DNA of 64,000 bases from an uncultured Prevotellaceae bacterium (lineage in GTDB: Bacteria; Bacteroidota; Bacteroidia; Bacteroidales; Bacteroidaceae), in contig CADAKX010000010.1 of assembly GCA_902788605.1 (NCBI GenBank), positions 1-64,000 of the forward strand, given 5' to 3'. A model generated the notes under the pieces. That model did no database searches and was not told where the DNA came from. It worked only from the letters and a program-made list of their open reading frames with translations. The translations under genes were made by a program, and so were the position numbers. Shown here in pieces: positions 7,781-17,598 of this stretch; within the stretch, counting starts at the first letter, position 1, and every line of letters starts with the position of its first letter.

Positions 7781-9190
7781 ATGCAGAACAGTCATAAGGC
7801 GCTTTGGGACAACTGCCTTCATCTAATCAAGCAGAATGTTTCTGAGCAGACCTTTAAAACGTGGTTTGAGCCCATCGTCTTCGAGTCGTACAACGAAGAA
7901 CAGAAGACGGTGCTGGTGCAGGTTCCAAGTCCATACGTATATGAGTACTTGGAGCAGTACTACGTGCGTCTGATGGCTTGGGCTCTTACAAATAGTTTCA
8001 AGACCAACGTCCGACTGACATATCGTTTGGTTACTGACAAGGAACATAAGCTGACGCAGGACGTGGAGAGTGAGCAGCCTATGGACGTGGAGGCACCCGC
8101 AGCCACCGTCCGTGGTAACAAATCGCCCACCGTACTCGATGCAGCGACGCCTCAGGACTTGAATCCCCGCTTGGATCCGAAGAAGACATTCGACAACTAT
8201 ATCGAAGGTCACTCCAATAAGTTGCCTCGCACTGTAGGTCTCTCTATTGCCGAGCACCCAGGCAAGTCAACTTTCAATCCTTTCTTTATCTTTGGACCTT
8301 CTGGCTGTGGTAAGACACACCTGATTAACGCTATTGGCGTGCAGTGCAAGAAGATGTACCCACAGAAGCGTGTACTCTATGTTTCTGCCCGTCTGTTCCA
8401 GGTACAGTTCACCGATTCTGTGCGTCAGAACACCACCAACGATTTCATCAACTTCTATCAGAGCATTGATGTGCTGATTGTTGACGATATCCAGGAGTGG
8501 GTCAGCTCACCCAAGACGCTTGACACGTTCTTCCACATCTTCGATCACCTGTTCCGTCTTGGCAAACAGATTATTCTGGCCAGCGACCGTCCTCCTGTAG
8601 ATCTTACAGGTGTGAAAGACCGTCTGCTCACACGCTTCTCTTGTGGACTTATTGCAGAGCTCGAAAAGCCCAACGCACAGTTGTGTGTCGATATCCTGAA
8701 CTCGAAATGCCGTCGCGACGGTCTGAAGATTCCTGCCGACGTCATCGCCTATATTGCCCAGACAGCCAATGGTTCGGTACGCGACCTGGAAGGTGTATTG
8801 AATTCGCTCATGGCCTATAGCATCGTCTATAACTCGAATATCGACATGCATTTGGCCGAACGCGTCATCAAACGCTCTGTCAAGGTGGACAACCATCCGC
8901 TGACCATTGATGACATCATGGAACACTTGTGTCAGCACTTTGGTGTCACCCAGCAGCAGGTAGTTAGCAAGAGTCGCAAGCGCGAGTTTGTACAGGTTCG
9001 TCAGATGGCTATGTATCTGGCTCAGAAGCACACCAAGATGCCTGCATCACGCATTGGTCTCCTCATCGGCCAGCGTGACCACTCGACAGTTATCCACAGT
9101 TGCGCTGCTATCGAAAAGCGGTTGAAGGTGGACAAGAGCTTCGCCGAAGAGATGAATAGCATTGAAAATTCATTCAAATTGAAGAAATAA
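7781..9190 (+). CDS. dnaA: Chromosomal replication initiator DnaA
   Basis: A 469-residue initiator ATPase with all four DnaA domains. Domain I (1-90) is followed by a linker. The AAA+ domain has Walker A FGPSGCGKTHL near residue 170 and Walker B VLIVDDIQ near 230. The C-terminal DNA-binding domain carries the DnaA signature QMAMYLAQKHTKMPASRIGLLIGQRDHSTVIH. It opens oriC and loads the helicase. It has its own promoter and terminator, so it is monocistronic. dnaN is not next to it, as is usual in Bacteroidota. Confidence 0.97.
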   Translation: MQNSHKALWDNCLHLIKQNVSEQTFKTWFEPIVFESYNEEQKTVLVQVPSPYVYEYLEQYYVRLMAWALTNSFKTNVRLTYRLVTDKEHKLTQDVESEQPMDVEAPAATVRGNKSPTVLDAATPQDLNPRLDPKKTFDNYIEGHSNKLPRTVGLSIAEHPGKSTFNPFFIFGPSGCGKTHLINAIGVQCKKMYPQKRVLYVSARLFQVQFTDSVRQNTTNDFINFYQSIDVLIVDDIQEWVSSPKTLDTFFHIFDHLFRLGKQIILASDRPPVDLTGVKDRLLTRFSCGLIAELEKPNAQLCVDILNSKCRRDGLKIPADVIAYIAQTANGSVRDLEGVLNSLMAYSIVYNSNIDMHLAERVIKRSVKVDNHPLTIDDIMEHLCQHFGVTQQQVVSKSRKREFVQVRQMAMYLAQKHTKMPASRIGLLIGQRDHSTVIHSCAAIEKRLKVDKSFAEEMNSIENSFKLKK

Positions 9191-9193
9191 AAC

Positions 9194-9221
9194 AAAGGCT
9201 GGTTAAACTAAACCAGCCTTT
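9194..9221 (+). terminator. Rho-independent terminator of dnaA
   Basis: An 11-bp perfect stem (9194-9204 with 9211-9221), loop AAACTA, followed by a T run. It begins 4 bases after the dnaA stop. Confidence 0.85.
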
Positions 9222-9254
9222 TTTCGTCATATTATCAGCAAAAACTTTGAAGTC

Positions 9255-12062
9255 ATGACAAAATTTCGCAGCATTCTCCTTTTGCTGCTTGTCTTTACCT
9301 GCGTTGTAAAGGCTGGCAACATCGATGATATCAGGCAAGTCCTGGAGCAGTCGTCAACATCAAAAGTACAGGAAAAAGTATATATCCATACTGACAACCA
9401 GTGCTATTTCGTGGGCGACACCCTCTGGTATAAAGCCTACGTGGTCAGGGCCGATGATTTAAAGCCCACCAATCTGAGTCGCGTGCTCTATGTGGAGTTG
9501 CTGTCGCCAGATGGTCTTTTGGTAGAACGCCAAAACATTGTCATCAATGCCAAGGGATTCACCAGCGGGCAGTTCGTACTGACAGACTCACTCTACTCCG
9601 GCTATTACGAGATTCGCGCCTATACCCGCTGGATGCTCAACTTCAATGTGCGCCATCATCGGTATCGCAGAGACGAGACATGGTGGTTCTATAACAAGGA
9701 GATGGCTGCCGACTATTTCCGCGTATGGGACGGTCTCTATTCACGTGTGCTGCCCATCTATAGCAAGCCTTCAGAACCAGGCAACTACGATGCTCATCGC
9801 ATGTACCAGCGTCCCAAGACCCGTTTACCCAAGCAGAAGAAGCCAGACCTCGAGGTCACATTCTTCCCAGAGGGTGGCCATCTTATTGAGAACGTAGAGA
9901 ACCACGTGGCCTTCGAAGCTGTCAACCAGTTTGGTGAAGCTGTCAACATCAGCGGCACAGTAACCATAGACGGCACGCAACCCATCAACATCAAAACAGA
10001 ATACATGGGTCGAGGCTCCTTTATTTTGCCTCCCACCACCAAACATGCCAAAGCACGATTCACCTATCTGGGCAAGAACTACAGTTTCAACCTCCCCAAG
10101 CCCGAACGTCAAGGTGTGACTGTCAAACTGGAGAATGGCAAACTGAACATCCAACAGAAAGACTTGCCACAAGACAAGGAGTATGGTTTGTCCATCATGT
10201 GCCGTGGTGTCTTAAAGCACTTCACCAAGCTAAACGGTGCTTCGTCCATCACCCTACCGATGAACGAACTACCCACAGGCGTCAACGATCTGACGGTATT
10301 TGACAGCGACGGACAGATTCTCGCCGACCGTCTATTCTTCGTCAACCAGCACGACATGGACAACAGCGTCATCACAGCCGATATCGACGCCACGCACACC
10401 TATGCGCCATACGAGAAGATAGAGATTCCCGTACATCTGCCTGCTGTCAATGAACCAACGACATTCTCGCTATCCATCCGCGATACATATACCGACGAGC
10501 CTTCATATGACAACGCCACCATTTTGACCGACCTGCTGCTGTCGAGCGAACTGAAAGGCTTTGTGGCCTACCCAGCCCACTACTTCGAGAAAGACGATGA
10601 GTTGCATCAACGTCACCTGGACCTGCTGATGCTGGTACAAGGTTGGCGTAAATACAAATGGGAGGTACTAGCCGACACAGCCCAGCACATGCGCTATGAA
10701 CCTGAGAGAGGTCTGACCATCGAAGGTTCTGTCTACAAGATGTTGAGCCTCAACGAAGTAGAGCCAGACGAAGTGGAGAACTGGCAAAACGGCGTTGGCA
10801 TGGTGGGCCATAAGACCAAGGTAGAAGACGAAGAGGAAGACCCGTTTGCCGAGGAAACAGAAACGACAGGCGAGGAAATCATCTCAGCACATTCCGATGA
10901 TACTGAGAGTGACACCTGGACAGGTATGGGAGACATTGAATACGGTGCCCTCGGCAATGCCAACGATAACCTGGGTGTCAACCACAGTAACCTACGTTAC
11001 GACGTGCTGGTAGAAGCAGAACTCTCCGCTGGTGGCGAGTATGTTGGTGGTGTGATGAAGACCGAGAACGGACGTTTCGTATTCAATGTGCCACCATTCT
11101 ACGGCAACGCGTTTCTAAACATGAAAGCCTATAAGGAGAACGACTCCATCAAGAAGAATATGGCATCCAGAAAAGACAGGTCTATCATGGATGAAGATGC
11201 CTATCCCGACTTCTATGTGAAACGCGACCTGTTTTATCCCATGTATACCCACGACTATACGTTCTACGAGAAGCACCAGCCAGACTACGATGAAGAGATG
11301 CTCATCGACACGCTCTCAGAGTTCTCGATGGAGAACGACGTACACCAACTGCAGAACGTCAGCGTGACGGGCCATCGTCGCGGACGTCGAGCCATCGACT
11401 GGAACAAGCCAGCTTTCGTGATGGACGCCTACGATCTCTATAACGACATCACAGATCGCGGCCTGTCTTTTGGTAAGCTGGACATGCGTCAGTTCCCTGT
11501 GCAGGTGAGCAAGTATCTCTATGGCAACATGAACCGTTATACGACCTATAACGTGGACGGTCGCATTGGTGGCGCTGTCTATTATCGCAACTATAACCCC
11601 GACCCCAGCGAGACAGCTGAGGAAGGCCGTTTCCGTGCGCATCGCACCTCAGAGGCCGTCTATAAAGATCTGAAACTGAAACGCCTGCAGGACATCCGAG
11701 TGTTTAGTGACTACGAGCCACGCACAGAAGACTCTACAATGGTAGAGAGCATCTACTCACCCGACGTCACAGTGGAACTGGTGACCTATCCTAACGATGG
11801 TGCCCAGATTACCTTCCGAGACCGTCATATCCTGTTCCGTGGTTTCAACCAGCCAGAACAGTTCTACCAGCCAGACTACAGCAACAGAGAGCCTGGCAGT
11901 GTGCCTGCCGACTATCGTCGCACCTTGTATTGGAACCCCAATGCTGTGAGCGATGAGAACGGACAGTTTACTGCCTCCTTCTATAATAACGCCAAGGAGA
12001 CACGCTTACACATGACAGCAGCAGGTATCACTAGCGACGGCCGACTGCTGCATGCGAAATAG
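9255..12062 (+). CDS. Large secreted protein with MG2-like domain
   Basis: A 935-residue protein with a signal peptide (about 1-20). The region after it (QEKVYIHTDNQCYFVGDTLWYKAYVV, then LYVELLSPDGLLVERQNIVINAKGFTSGQFVL and SGYYEIRAYTRWM) has the pattern of an alpha-2-macroglobulin MG2 domain as found in many Bacteroidota envelope proteins. An acidic stretch (EDEEEDPFAEETETTGEE, about 533-550) separates the N-terminal half from a C-terminal half with short TonB-plug-like features (LQNVSVTGHRRGRR). It has no thioester motif. Function is unknown; a periplasmic or outer-membrane-associated role is likely. It is convergent with the esterase gene, with an 18-base gap. Confidence 0.7.
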   Translation: MTKFRSILLLLLVFTCVVKAGNIDDIRQVLEQSSTSKVQEKVYIHTDNQCYFVGDTLWYKAYVVRADDLKPTNLSRVLYVELLSPDGLLVERQNIVINAKGFTSGQFVLTDSLYSGYYEIRAYTRWMLNFNVRHHRYRRDETWWFYNKEMAADYFRVWDGLYSRVLPIYSKPSEPGNYDAHRMYQRPKTRLPKQKKPDLEVTFFPEGGHLIENVENHVAFEAVNQFGEAVNISGTVTIDGTQPINIKTEYMGRGSFILPPTTKHAKARFTYLGKNYSFNLPKPERQGVTVKLENGKLNIQQKDLPQDKEYGLSIMCRGVLKHFTKLNGASSITLPMNELPTGVNDLTVFDSDGQILADRLFFVNQHDMDNSVITADIDATHTYAPYEKIEIPVHLPAVNEPTTFSLSIRDTYTDEPSYDNATILTDLLLSSELKGFVAYPAHYFEKDDELHQRHLDLLMLVQGWRKYKWEVLADTAQHMRYEPERGLTIEGSVYKMLSLNEVEPDEVENWQNGVGMVGHKTKVEDEEEDPFAEETETTGEEIISAHSDDTESDTWTGMGDIEYGALGNANDNLGVNHSNLRYDVLVEAELSAGGEYVGGVMKTENGRFVFNVPPFYGNAFLNMKAYKENDSIKKNMASRKDRSIMDEDAYPDFYVKRDLFYPMYTHDYTFYEKHQPDYDEEMLIDTLSEFSMENDVHQLQNVSVTGHRRGRRAIDWNKPAFVMDAYDLYNDITDRGLSFGKLDMRQFPVQVSKYLYGNMNRYTTYNVDGRIGGAVYYRNYNPDPSETAEEGRFRAHRTSEAVYKDLKLKRLQDIRVFSDYEPRTEDSTMVESIYSPDVTVELVTYPNDGAQITFRDRHILFRGFNQPEQFYQPDYSNREPGSVPADYRRTLYWNPNAVSDENGQFTASFYNNAKETRLHMTAAGITSDGRLLHAK

Positions 12063-12080
12063 AGAGAAAGAGACGCCAAT

Positions 12081-13487
12081 TTAGCGGTGTCCCTTTGATG
12101 CGACAATAGCATCGGCCACCGCACGAGCCATCTGAGCGTCTCCCTGCTCTGTAGGATGAATGCCATCTGCCTGCATCTGTTTTCCGTCATTGTTTTGAAA
12201 CAGCGTGTGGAGGTCAATGACTTCCAGACGCTCTTTTTTTGCCACCTTATTAATAATAGGTATAATCTCGTTGACAATGACAGAGTCGTTGATGTTCCAT
12301 GAAGGCTTATAGGCAGGAACGGGGGTGCAAAGCAGAATACGCGGATTAGACACCTTCTTCAACTCAGAAAGCATCGTACGTAGGTCCTGCTCAAACTCCT
12401 TGCCATACTTCCAGTTCTCAGGCTTCGAGTCGTTGGTGCCCAATTTAATCACCACCACATTAGGCTTAAAGGCCAGCGCATCACGCCAGGCACGCTCCTT
12501 CATATAGGGATTATCACCCTTCTGAAGCATGGTGCGAGCACTACGTCCGTAGTTCTTCACCACATAATTCTCGCCAAGCAAGCGCTGGAGCTGAGAAGGA
12601 TAGCCACGCATACCACTCATATCGATGCCATGACCATCTGTGATACTATTACCAATACAAGCCACACGCACAGCATCGCGCTTAGGCGCCTTGTGGAGGT
12701 TCAGCCACGTGGTGAGGTCGTTGAGCATCTGGTCGTGGTAAGCCCATGTAGAACGGAATCCAAAGCCATGACCACCAGTAGGATAGACATAAAGAGCACA
12801 ATCGTTACCCATGCGACGCATAGCAGAATAATAAGCGATGGCATTGGTAACGGGAGGCACCACGCCATCATCATTAGCTGTGATGATAACGGCAGGAGGC
12901 GTGAGATGACGTACGACAGCGTTCTGGTTAGAGAACAACTTCACCAGTTGCTCATTCTTCTGTCCTTCCTTCCCCAGGAAGTTCTGGCAAGAACCCTTGT
13001 GACTCTCGCGCTCGTTCATAGAGATGACAGGATAGAACAGAATAGAGAAGTTGGGACGGCAGTCATACTCACTATGGGTAGACACGGTGGAAGCCAAGTG
13101 GCCACCAGCCGAGAAGCCCATGATACCCACGTCCTCTGGGTTAATATGCCAGGCGGCAGCCGAGTCACGCACCATGCGGATGGCATTCTGCGCATCACCC
13201 ATGGGAATGGAACGGTCGCCGCCAGGCATACGATAGGTTAATACGAAAAAGGCTATGCCCTGCTTGTTGAAATACGTAGCCCAATCGTGTCCCTCATGCT
13301 GAGTAGCCAGATGGGTGTAGCCTCCGCCTGGGCAATCCACGACAGCCCTACCAGAAGGATTCTCTGGCAGATAAGCCACCATGTTTGCCTGTCCGTCAGG
13401 CGTGATATTGACCTTAAACGTCTTAAGTGTTTGTGCCTGCAACGAAAGTGCAACGAAGGCCAGGCACAGGGCAGATAGTCTTTTCAT
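12081..13487 (-). CDS. Secreted alpha/beta-hydrolase and SGNH esterase fusion
   Basis: A 468-residue protein with a signal peptide (about 1-18) and two different esterase folds. The N-terminal alpha/beta hydrolase (about 30-245) has DCPGGGYTHL, nucleophile motif GFSAGGH near 126 and catalytic His in GGHGFGF near 236. The C-terminal SGNH/GDSL domain (about 265-465) has GNSITDGHG, GTND and DGIHP. Both folds include carbohydrate acetyl esterases, so it may remove two classes of ester from plant polysaccharide. Substrate is inferred only. It is the last gene of the long minus-strand run, 44 bases after nagB, which may be coincidental. Confidence 0.85.
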   Translation of the reverse strand: MKRLSALCLAFVALSLQAQTLKTFKVNITPDGQANMVAYLPENPSGRAVVDCPGGGYTHLATQHEGHDWATYFNKQGIAFFVLTYRMPGGDRSIPMGDAQNAIRMVRDSAAAWHINPEDVGIMGFSAGGHLASTVSTHSEYDCRPNFSILFYPVISMNERESHKGSCQNFLGKEGQKNEQLVKLFSNQNAVVRHLTPPAVIITANDDGVVPPVTNAIAYYSAMRRMGNDCALYVYPTGGHGFGFRSTWAYHDQMLNDLTTWLNLHKAPKRDAVRVACIGNSITDGHGIDMSGMRGYPSQLQRLLGENYVVKNYGRSARTMLQKGDNPYMKERAWRDALAFKPNVVVIKLGTNDSKPENWKYGKEFEQDLRTMLSELKKVSNPRILLCTPVPAYKPSWNINDSVIVNEIIPIINKVAKKERLEVIDLHTLFQNNDGKQMQADGIHPTEQGDAQMARAVADAIVASKGHR

Positions 13488-13531
13488 AAGTTATTCTTTC
13501 TGATTACTACAGGGTTCTTCCTTAAGCAATA

Positions 13532-14326
13532 TTACAGGAGGTTGTTACGCTCGATATCCTTGAAGTAGCGATAGGTACCCACCTTCAGTTCCTCACAGGC
13601 AGCATCATCAGCAACGATGATACCATGCTGGTGCATCTGCAGGGCAGAGATGGTCCACATGTGGTTGACGCTACCCTCTACAGCAGCCTGCAGGGCACGA
13701 CACTTAGCGTGGCCGTTAACCAGGATCATCACCTCCTTGGCAGCCATCACCGTACCAACACCTACTGTCAGGGCCGTCTTGGGCACCAGGTTGATGTCGT
13801 TATCAAAGAAACGGCTATTAGCAATGATGGTGTCGGTGGTCAGGGTTTTCTGACGCGTACGGCTGGTCAGACTCGAACCTGGCTCATTGAAAGCGATATG
13901 GCCATCAGGACCGATGCCACCCAGGAACAGGTCGATGCCACCAAACTTCTCGATCTCCTTCTCATAGTTTGCACACTCCTCTGCCAGATCCTTAGCGTTG
14001 CCGTTCAGGATGTGAATATTCTCCTTGGGGCAGTCGATATGGTTGAAGAGGTTCGTGTACATGAATGAGTGATAGCTCTCAGGATGCTCTACGGGCAGAC
14101 CTACATATTCGTCCATGTTGAAGGTCACCACGTTTTTGAAAGACACCTTACCTTCTTGATAAGCCTTTACCAAACCACGATACATGCCAATGGGCGAAGA
14201 ACCAGTGGGGAGACCCAGCACGAAGGGTTTCTCGGCAGTAGGTTTAGCGGCGTTGATTTTAGCAACCACATAATTTGCTGCCCACTGTGACATCAAATCA
14301 TAATTTGGCTCAATAATTACTCTCAT
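13532..14326 (-). CDS. nagB: Glucosamine-6-phosphate deaminase
   Basis: A 264-residue NagB, close to the 266 residues of the E. coli enzyme. It has [27 protein letters not shown] and [18 protein letters not shown]. It converts glucosamine-6-phosphate to fructose-6-phosphate and ammonia in the cytoplasm. NagA is not in the window. It starts 35 bases after the M6 protease stop, within a run of same-strand genes. Confidence 0.95.
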   Translation of the reverse strand: MRVIIEPNYDLMSQWAANYVVAKINAAKPTAEKPFVLGLPTGSSPIGMYRGLVKAYQEGKVSFKNVVTFNMDEYVGLPVEHPESYHSFMYTNLFNHIDCPKENIHILNGNAKDLAEECANYEKEIEKFGGIDLFLGGIGPDGHIAFNEPGSSLTSRTRQKTLTTDTIIANSRFFDNDINLVPKTALTVGVGTVMAAKEVMILVNGHAKCRALQAAVEGSVNHMWTISALQMHQHGIIVADDAACEELKVGTYRYFKDIERNNLL

Positions 14327-14361
14327 AATAATTTTGTTGTTTTTAGGGTTAATAATGAATG

Positions 14362-15942
14362 TTATTTAAAAACTTTTCGAATGGTTCCGTTTTGATTTCT
14401 CACGATGTAGACTCCCCTACCCGTCTGATTGACGCGACGTCCGCGCAAGTCGAAGACAGCAGGTTCATCGTTATCCCAGAGGGGCTGTTTTCCAAGTCCG
14501 TCGACGATGGGCTCCGCTCCCAGGAACACGAAAGAGATCAGTCCGTCTTCCGACATCGTGATATTGGTAATTGGTTTGTCGAGCAGTTCCTCCTCTGCTT
14601 CATTAGGTTCGTTCATCTTGGGCGCAGGTACAGAGGTTTCCGTCAATGCGTCATTAACAAACGTCGTACTGTCTGTAAACCAAGGATAAGGCGAGGTACT
14701 CAGTAGTCTACTGTTCATACGCTGCCTATTCGCATAGTCAGTCCATTGGAGTTCATACAAGTATGAATCCCATGCATCATAATCCATATTATCCGCATGT
14801 ATCAGTTCAAAGCGTAGCTTGTCTGGATTATTGTTCACCTTATTATTACTCCATTGAGTAGGACTGTAACAAACGTGATAGATGCAAAGACCCTTACCAG
14901 GTGCACCAGCATCCCATCCACGCTGCTGACGGTTCTCGAGCAACAGCCATTCATTCTCAGAATGCTTGATACGATAGACCTCGCCACCCTCTTCTATGGG
15001 TTTCATATCCACGACGGTTTGCGAATCTGTCAGTTCCACAGGCTCTATCCATCCCATCAACATTCTCTCCAAAGCTGTATAGTTCGTTGGACACCAGCCA
15101 TAGTTGGTAAAGTTACCACCATCCATCAAATCCCATTCATCACAGACAGAGAAAGCGGGATTACTCGTCGATGTAGGATAGATATCAGGCAGTCCCAGAC
15201 TATGCGAGAACTCATGACAGATGGTGCCAATACCAGTGGAAATATAACTCTTGGAAGGCCAACACTCAGCACTGGCCGTATAATTAACAATCGTCTTTCC
15301 GTCAGGGGTAATAACAGAAGTATCCAAAGTATTAGTCACAGGCCAAAGGTAGCCCTTGTAAGTTGAGTTAGAAGTATTACCATTGTATCCTGCAGCGACA
15401 AAAATCACCTGATTGACCTTGCCATTATTGTTCCAGTCATAGACAGAGAAATCCATATCGGGATGCTCAGCAATCAGTTTGACTGTAGCCTCCCTAAAAG
15501 CATCTTTGCCATAATTATTTCCGCTCCCTTCATATCTCGCCTGTTGACTCACCTTGACGGGTCCATAGACATCAAACTGGAGGTTCAGTATGCCAAGCGA
15601 CTGGTCACGAAAGTAGTCAGCCACACAGCCTTTACCTTGGCCTTTGTTGAAGCCTGGCATATTAAAAAGACTGTCGTAAGTCGCGTTAGGGTTTTCAAGG
15701 TTGAAATCAAAATCAGCAAACTCCACAAGAACCACCAACTGACGATAGGTCTTCGTGGGGTCCCAATTCGTATTAATGGCTGGCAGTTTATGCCTGTCAA
15801 TACCCCTTACCTGAGCGGCAGCAGAAGTGCTGCCGTCCAGGTCGGGTGTACAGAGACCACGCACCACCTCAAACTGAGCCGTCGCTGATAAAGGAGCGAC
15901 AGCCAGGAGGAGTGACAATAGTTTTTTTGTTATTTTGCGCAT
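14362..15942 (-). CDS. Secreted M6-family metalloprotease with T9SS-type C-terminus
   Basis: A 526-residue protein with signal peptide [23 protein letters not shown]. The zinc motif [13 protein letters not shown] near residue 243 (HExxHxxGxxD) marks the M6, immune-inhibitor-A-like peptidases. The C-terminus ([30 protein letters not shown], split here as FDLRGRRVN and [10 protein letters not shown]) fits a type A T9SS sorting domain, so export to the surface is expected. Its ATG lies inside the 3' end of the fumarase gene (13-base overlap), implying translational coupling. A second M6 protease is at 30074. Confidence 0.85.
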   Translation of the reverse strand: MRKITKKLLSLLLAVAPLSATAQFEVVRGLCTPDLDGSTSAAAQVRGIDRHKLPAINTNWDPTKTYRQLVVLVEFADFDFNLENPNATYDSLFNMPGFNKGQGKGCVADYFRDQSLGILNLQFDVYGPVKVSQQARYEGSGNNYGKDAFREATVKLIAEHPDMDFSVYDWNNNGKVNQVIFVAAGYNGNTSNSTYKGYLWPVTNTLDTSVITPDGKTIVNYTASAECWPSKSYISTGIGTICHEFSHSLGLPDIYPTSTSNPAFSVCDEWDLMDGGNFTNYGWCPTNYTALERMLMGWIEPVELTDSQTVVDMKPIEEGGEVYRIKHSENEWLLLENRQQRGWDAGAPGKGLCIYHVCYSPTQWSNNKVNNNPDKLRFELIHADNMDYDAWDSYLYELQWTDYANRQRMNSRLLSTSPYPWFTDSTTFVNDALTETSVPAPKMNEPNEAEEELLDKPITNITMSEDGLISFVFLGAEPIVDGLGKQPLWDNDEPAVFDLRGRRVNQTGRGVYIVRNQNGTIRKVFK

Positions 15943-17579
15943 GGCGTCCAGGGCTTCAAGGTCTTAAAGAAATCGTTGCCCTTATCGTCTACAAGAATAA
16001 ATGCAGGGAAGTCTTCCACGTCAATCTTCCAGACGGCCTCCATGCCCAGTTCAGGATATTCCACGCACTCAATACTCTTGATAGAACTCTTTGAGAGAAC
16101 AGCAGCCACGCCACCGATCGTTCCCAGATAGAAGCCACCATGCTTCTTACAAGCCTCGGTAACCACGTCAGAGCGGTTACCCTTGGCAATCATCACCAGT
16201 GATGCGCCATTAGCCTGGAACTCATCCACATAGGGATCCATACGGTTGGCAGTTGTCGGACCCATCGAGCCACAAGGATAGCCCTCTGGTGTCTTGGCAG
16301 GACCAGCATAGAGCACAGGGTACTTCTTGAAGTACTCAGGCATACCCTCACCGGCATCCAGACGAGCCTTCAACTTAGCGTGAGCGATATCACGAGCCAC
16401 GATGATGGTACCCTTCAGGTTGACGCGGGTAGACACAGGATACTTGCTCAGTTCCTTACGTACGGCATCGATACCCTCGTTCAGGTCAATCTCGATACCT
16501 TTGCCACCTTCACCTGGCTTGCGCAGCTCCTCAGGAATCAGTTCTGTGGGATTTGCGTCCATCTTCTCCAGCCAGATACCATCGGCATTGATCTTTGCCT
16601 TGATATTTCTATCTGCCGAGCAAGAAACACCCATACCAATAGGACAGCTGGCACCATGACGAGGCAGACGAATCACGCGGATGTCGTGAGCCAGGTACTT
16701 ACCACCAAACTGTGCACCCAAGCCAATCTTGTGAGCCTCCTTCAGCAGTTTCTCCTCGAGGTCGATGTCACGGAAGGCACGACCCGTCTCGTCGCCAGTG
16801 GTAGGCAGGTTATCATAGAACTTGATAGAAGCCAGTTTTACTGTCAGCAGGTTCTTCTCAGCTGAAGTACCACCAATCACGAATGCGATGTGGTAAGGAG
16901 GACAAGCAGCCGTACCCAGCGTCTTCATCTTCTCTACGAGGAAAGGAATCAGCGTACCCTCGTTCTGGATGGTAGCCTTGGTCATGGGATAGAAGTAGGT
17001 CTTGTTGGCAGAGCCGCCACCCTTAGCCACCATCACAAACTTATACTCAGCACCCTCTGTTGCCTCGATATCAATCTGTGCAGGCAGGTTGCAACGGGTG
17101 TTCACCTCGTCATACATATTCAGCGGCGCGTTCTGCGAGTAGCGCAGGTTGTCCTGAGTAAAGGTGTTATACACACCACGGCTCAGCGCCTCCTCATCCT
17201 CAAAGCCAGTCCAGATCTGCTGACCCTTCTCGCCGTGGATGATGGCAGTACCTGTGTCCTGACAGAAAGGCAGGATGCCCTTGCAAGCCACATCGGCATT
17301 GCGCAGGAACTGCAGGGCCACATACTTATCATTTTCAGAAGCCTCAGGGTCGGTCAGGATCTTAGCCACCTGAAGGTTATGCTCACGACGCAGCATAAAC
17401 TCCACATCGTGGAAAGCCTGCTGAGCCAAGAGTGTGAGGGCTTCTTTGCTAACCTTCACAATCTGCTTGCCTTCAAACTCGGCGGTAGTCACGCCTTCCT
17501 TACTCAACAGACGATATTCCGTCTTGTCTTCGCCCACCTGAAACATGGGGGCATACTTGAATTCAACTGGTGTTGCCAT
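15930..17579 (-). CDS. Class I (iron-sulfur) fumarate hydratase
   Basis: A 549-residue class I fumarase with N- and C-terminal domains fused in one chain. Conserved cysteine blocks are [24 protein letters not shown] and [16 protein letters not shown], which fit the [4Fe-4S] cluster of the family; the C-terminal domain has [15 protein letters not shown]. It interconverts fumarate and malate and, in anaerobes of this group, works in the fumarate branch leading to succinate. It is cytoplasmic and oxygen-sensitive by family. Its last codons overlap the start of the M6 protease gene. Confidence 0.95.
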   Translation of the reverse strand: MATPVEFKYAPMFQVGEDKTEYRLLSKEGVTTAEFEGKQIVKVSKEALTLLAQQAFHDVEFMLRREHNLQVAKILTDPEASENDKYVALQFLRNADVACKGILPFCQDTGTAIIHGEKGQQIWTGFEDEEALSRGVYNTFTQDNLRYSQNAPLNMYDEVNTRCNLPAQIDIEATEGAEYKFVMVAKGGGSANKTYFYPMTKATIQNEGTLIPFLVEKMKTLGTAACPPYHIAFVIGGTSAEKNLLTVKLASIKFYDNLPTTGDETGRAFRDIDLEEKLLKEAHKIGLGAQFGGKYLAHDIRVIRLPRHGASCPIGMGVSCSADRNIKAKINADGIWLEKMDANPTELIPEELRKPGEGGKGIEIDLNEGIDAVRKELSKYPVSTRVNLKGTIIVARDIAHAKLKARLDAGEGMPEYFKKYPVLYAGPAKTPEGYPCGSMGPTTANRMDPYVDEFQANGASLVMIAKGNRSDVVTEACKKHGGFYLGTIGGVAAVLSKSSIKSIECVEYPELGMEAVWKIDVEDFPAFILVDDKGNDFFKTLKPWTPCAK

Positions 17580-17598
17580 AAAGTATTATTTTTTAAGT

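Noticed and set aside
9090..9098. A perfect DnaA box TTATCCACA inside dnaA
   Set aside because: It encodes the conserved TVIH of the DnaA signature, so the match is explained by codons; no cluster of boxes is present.
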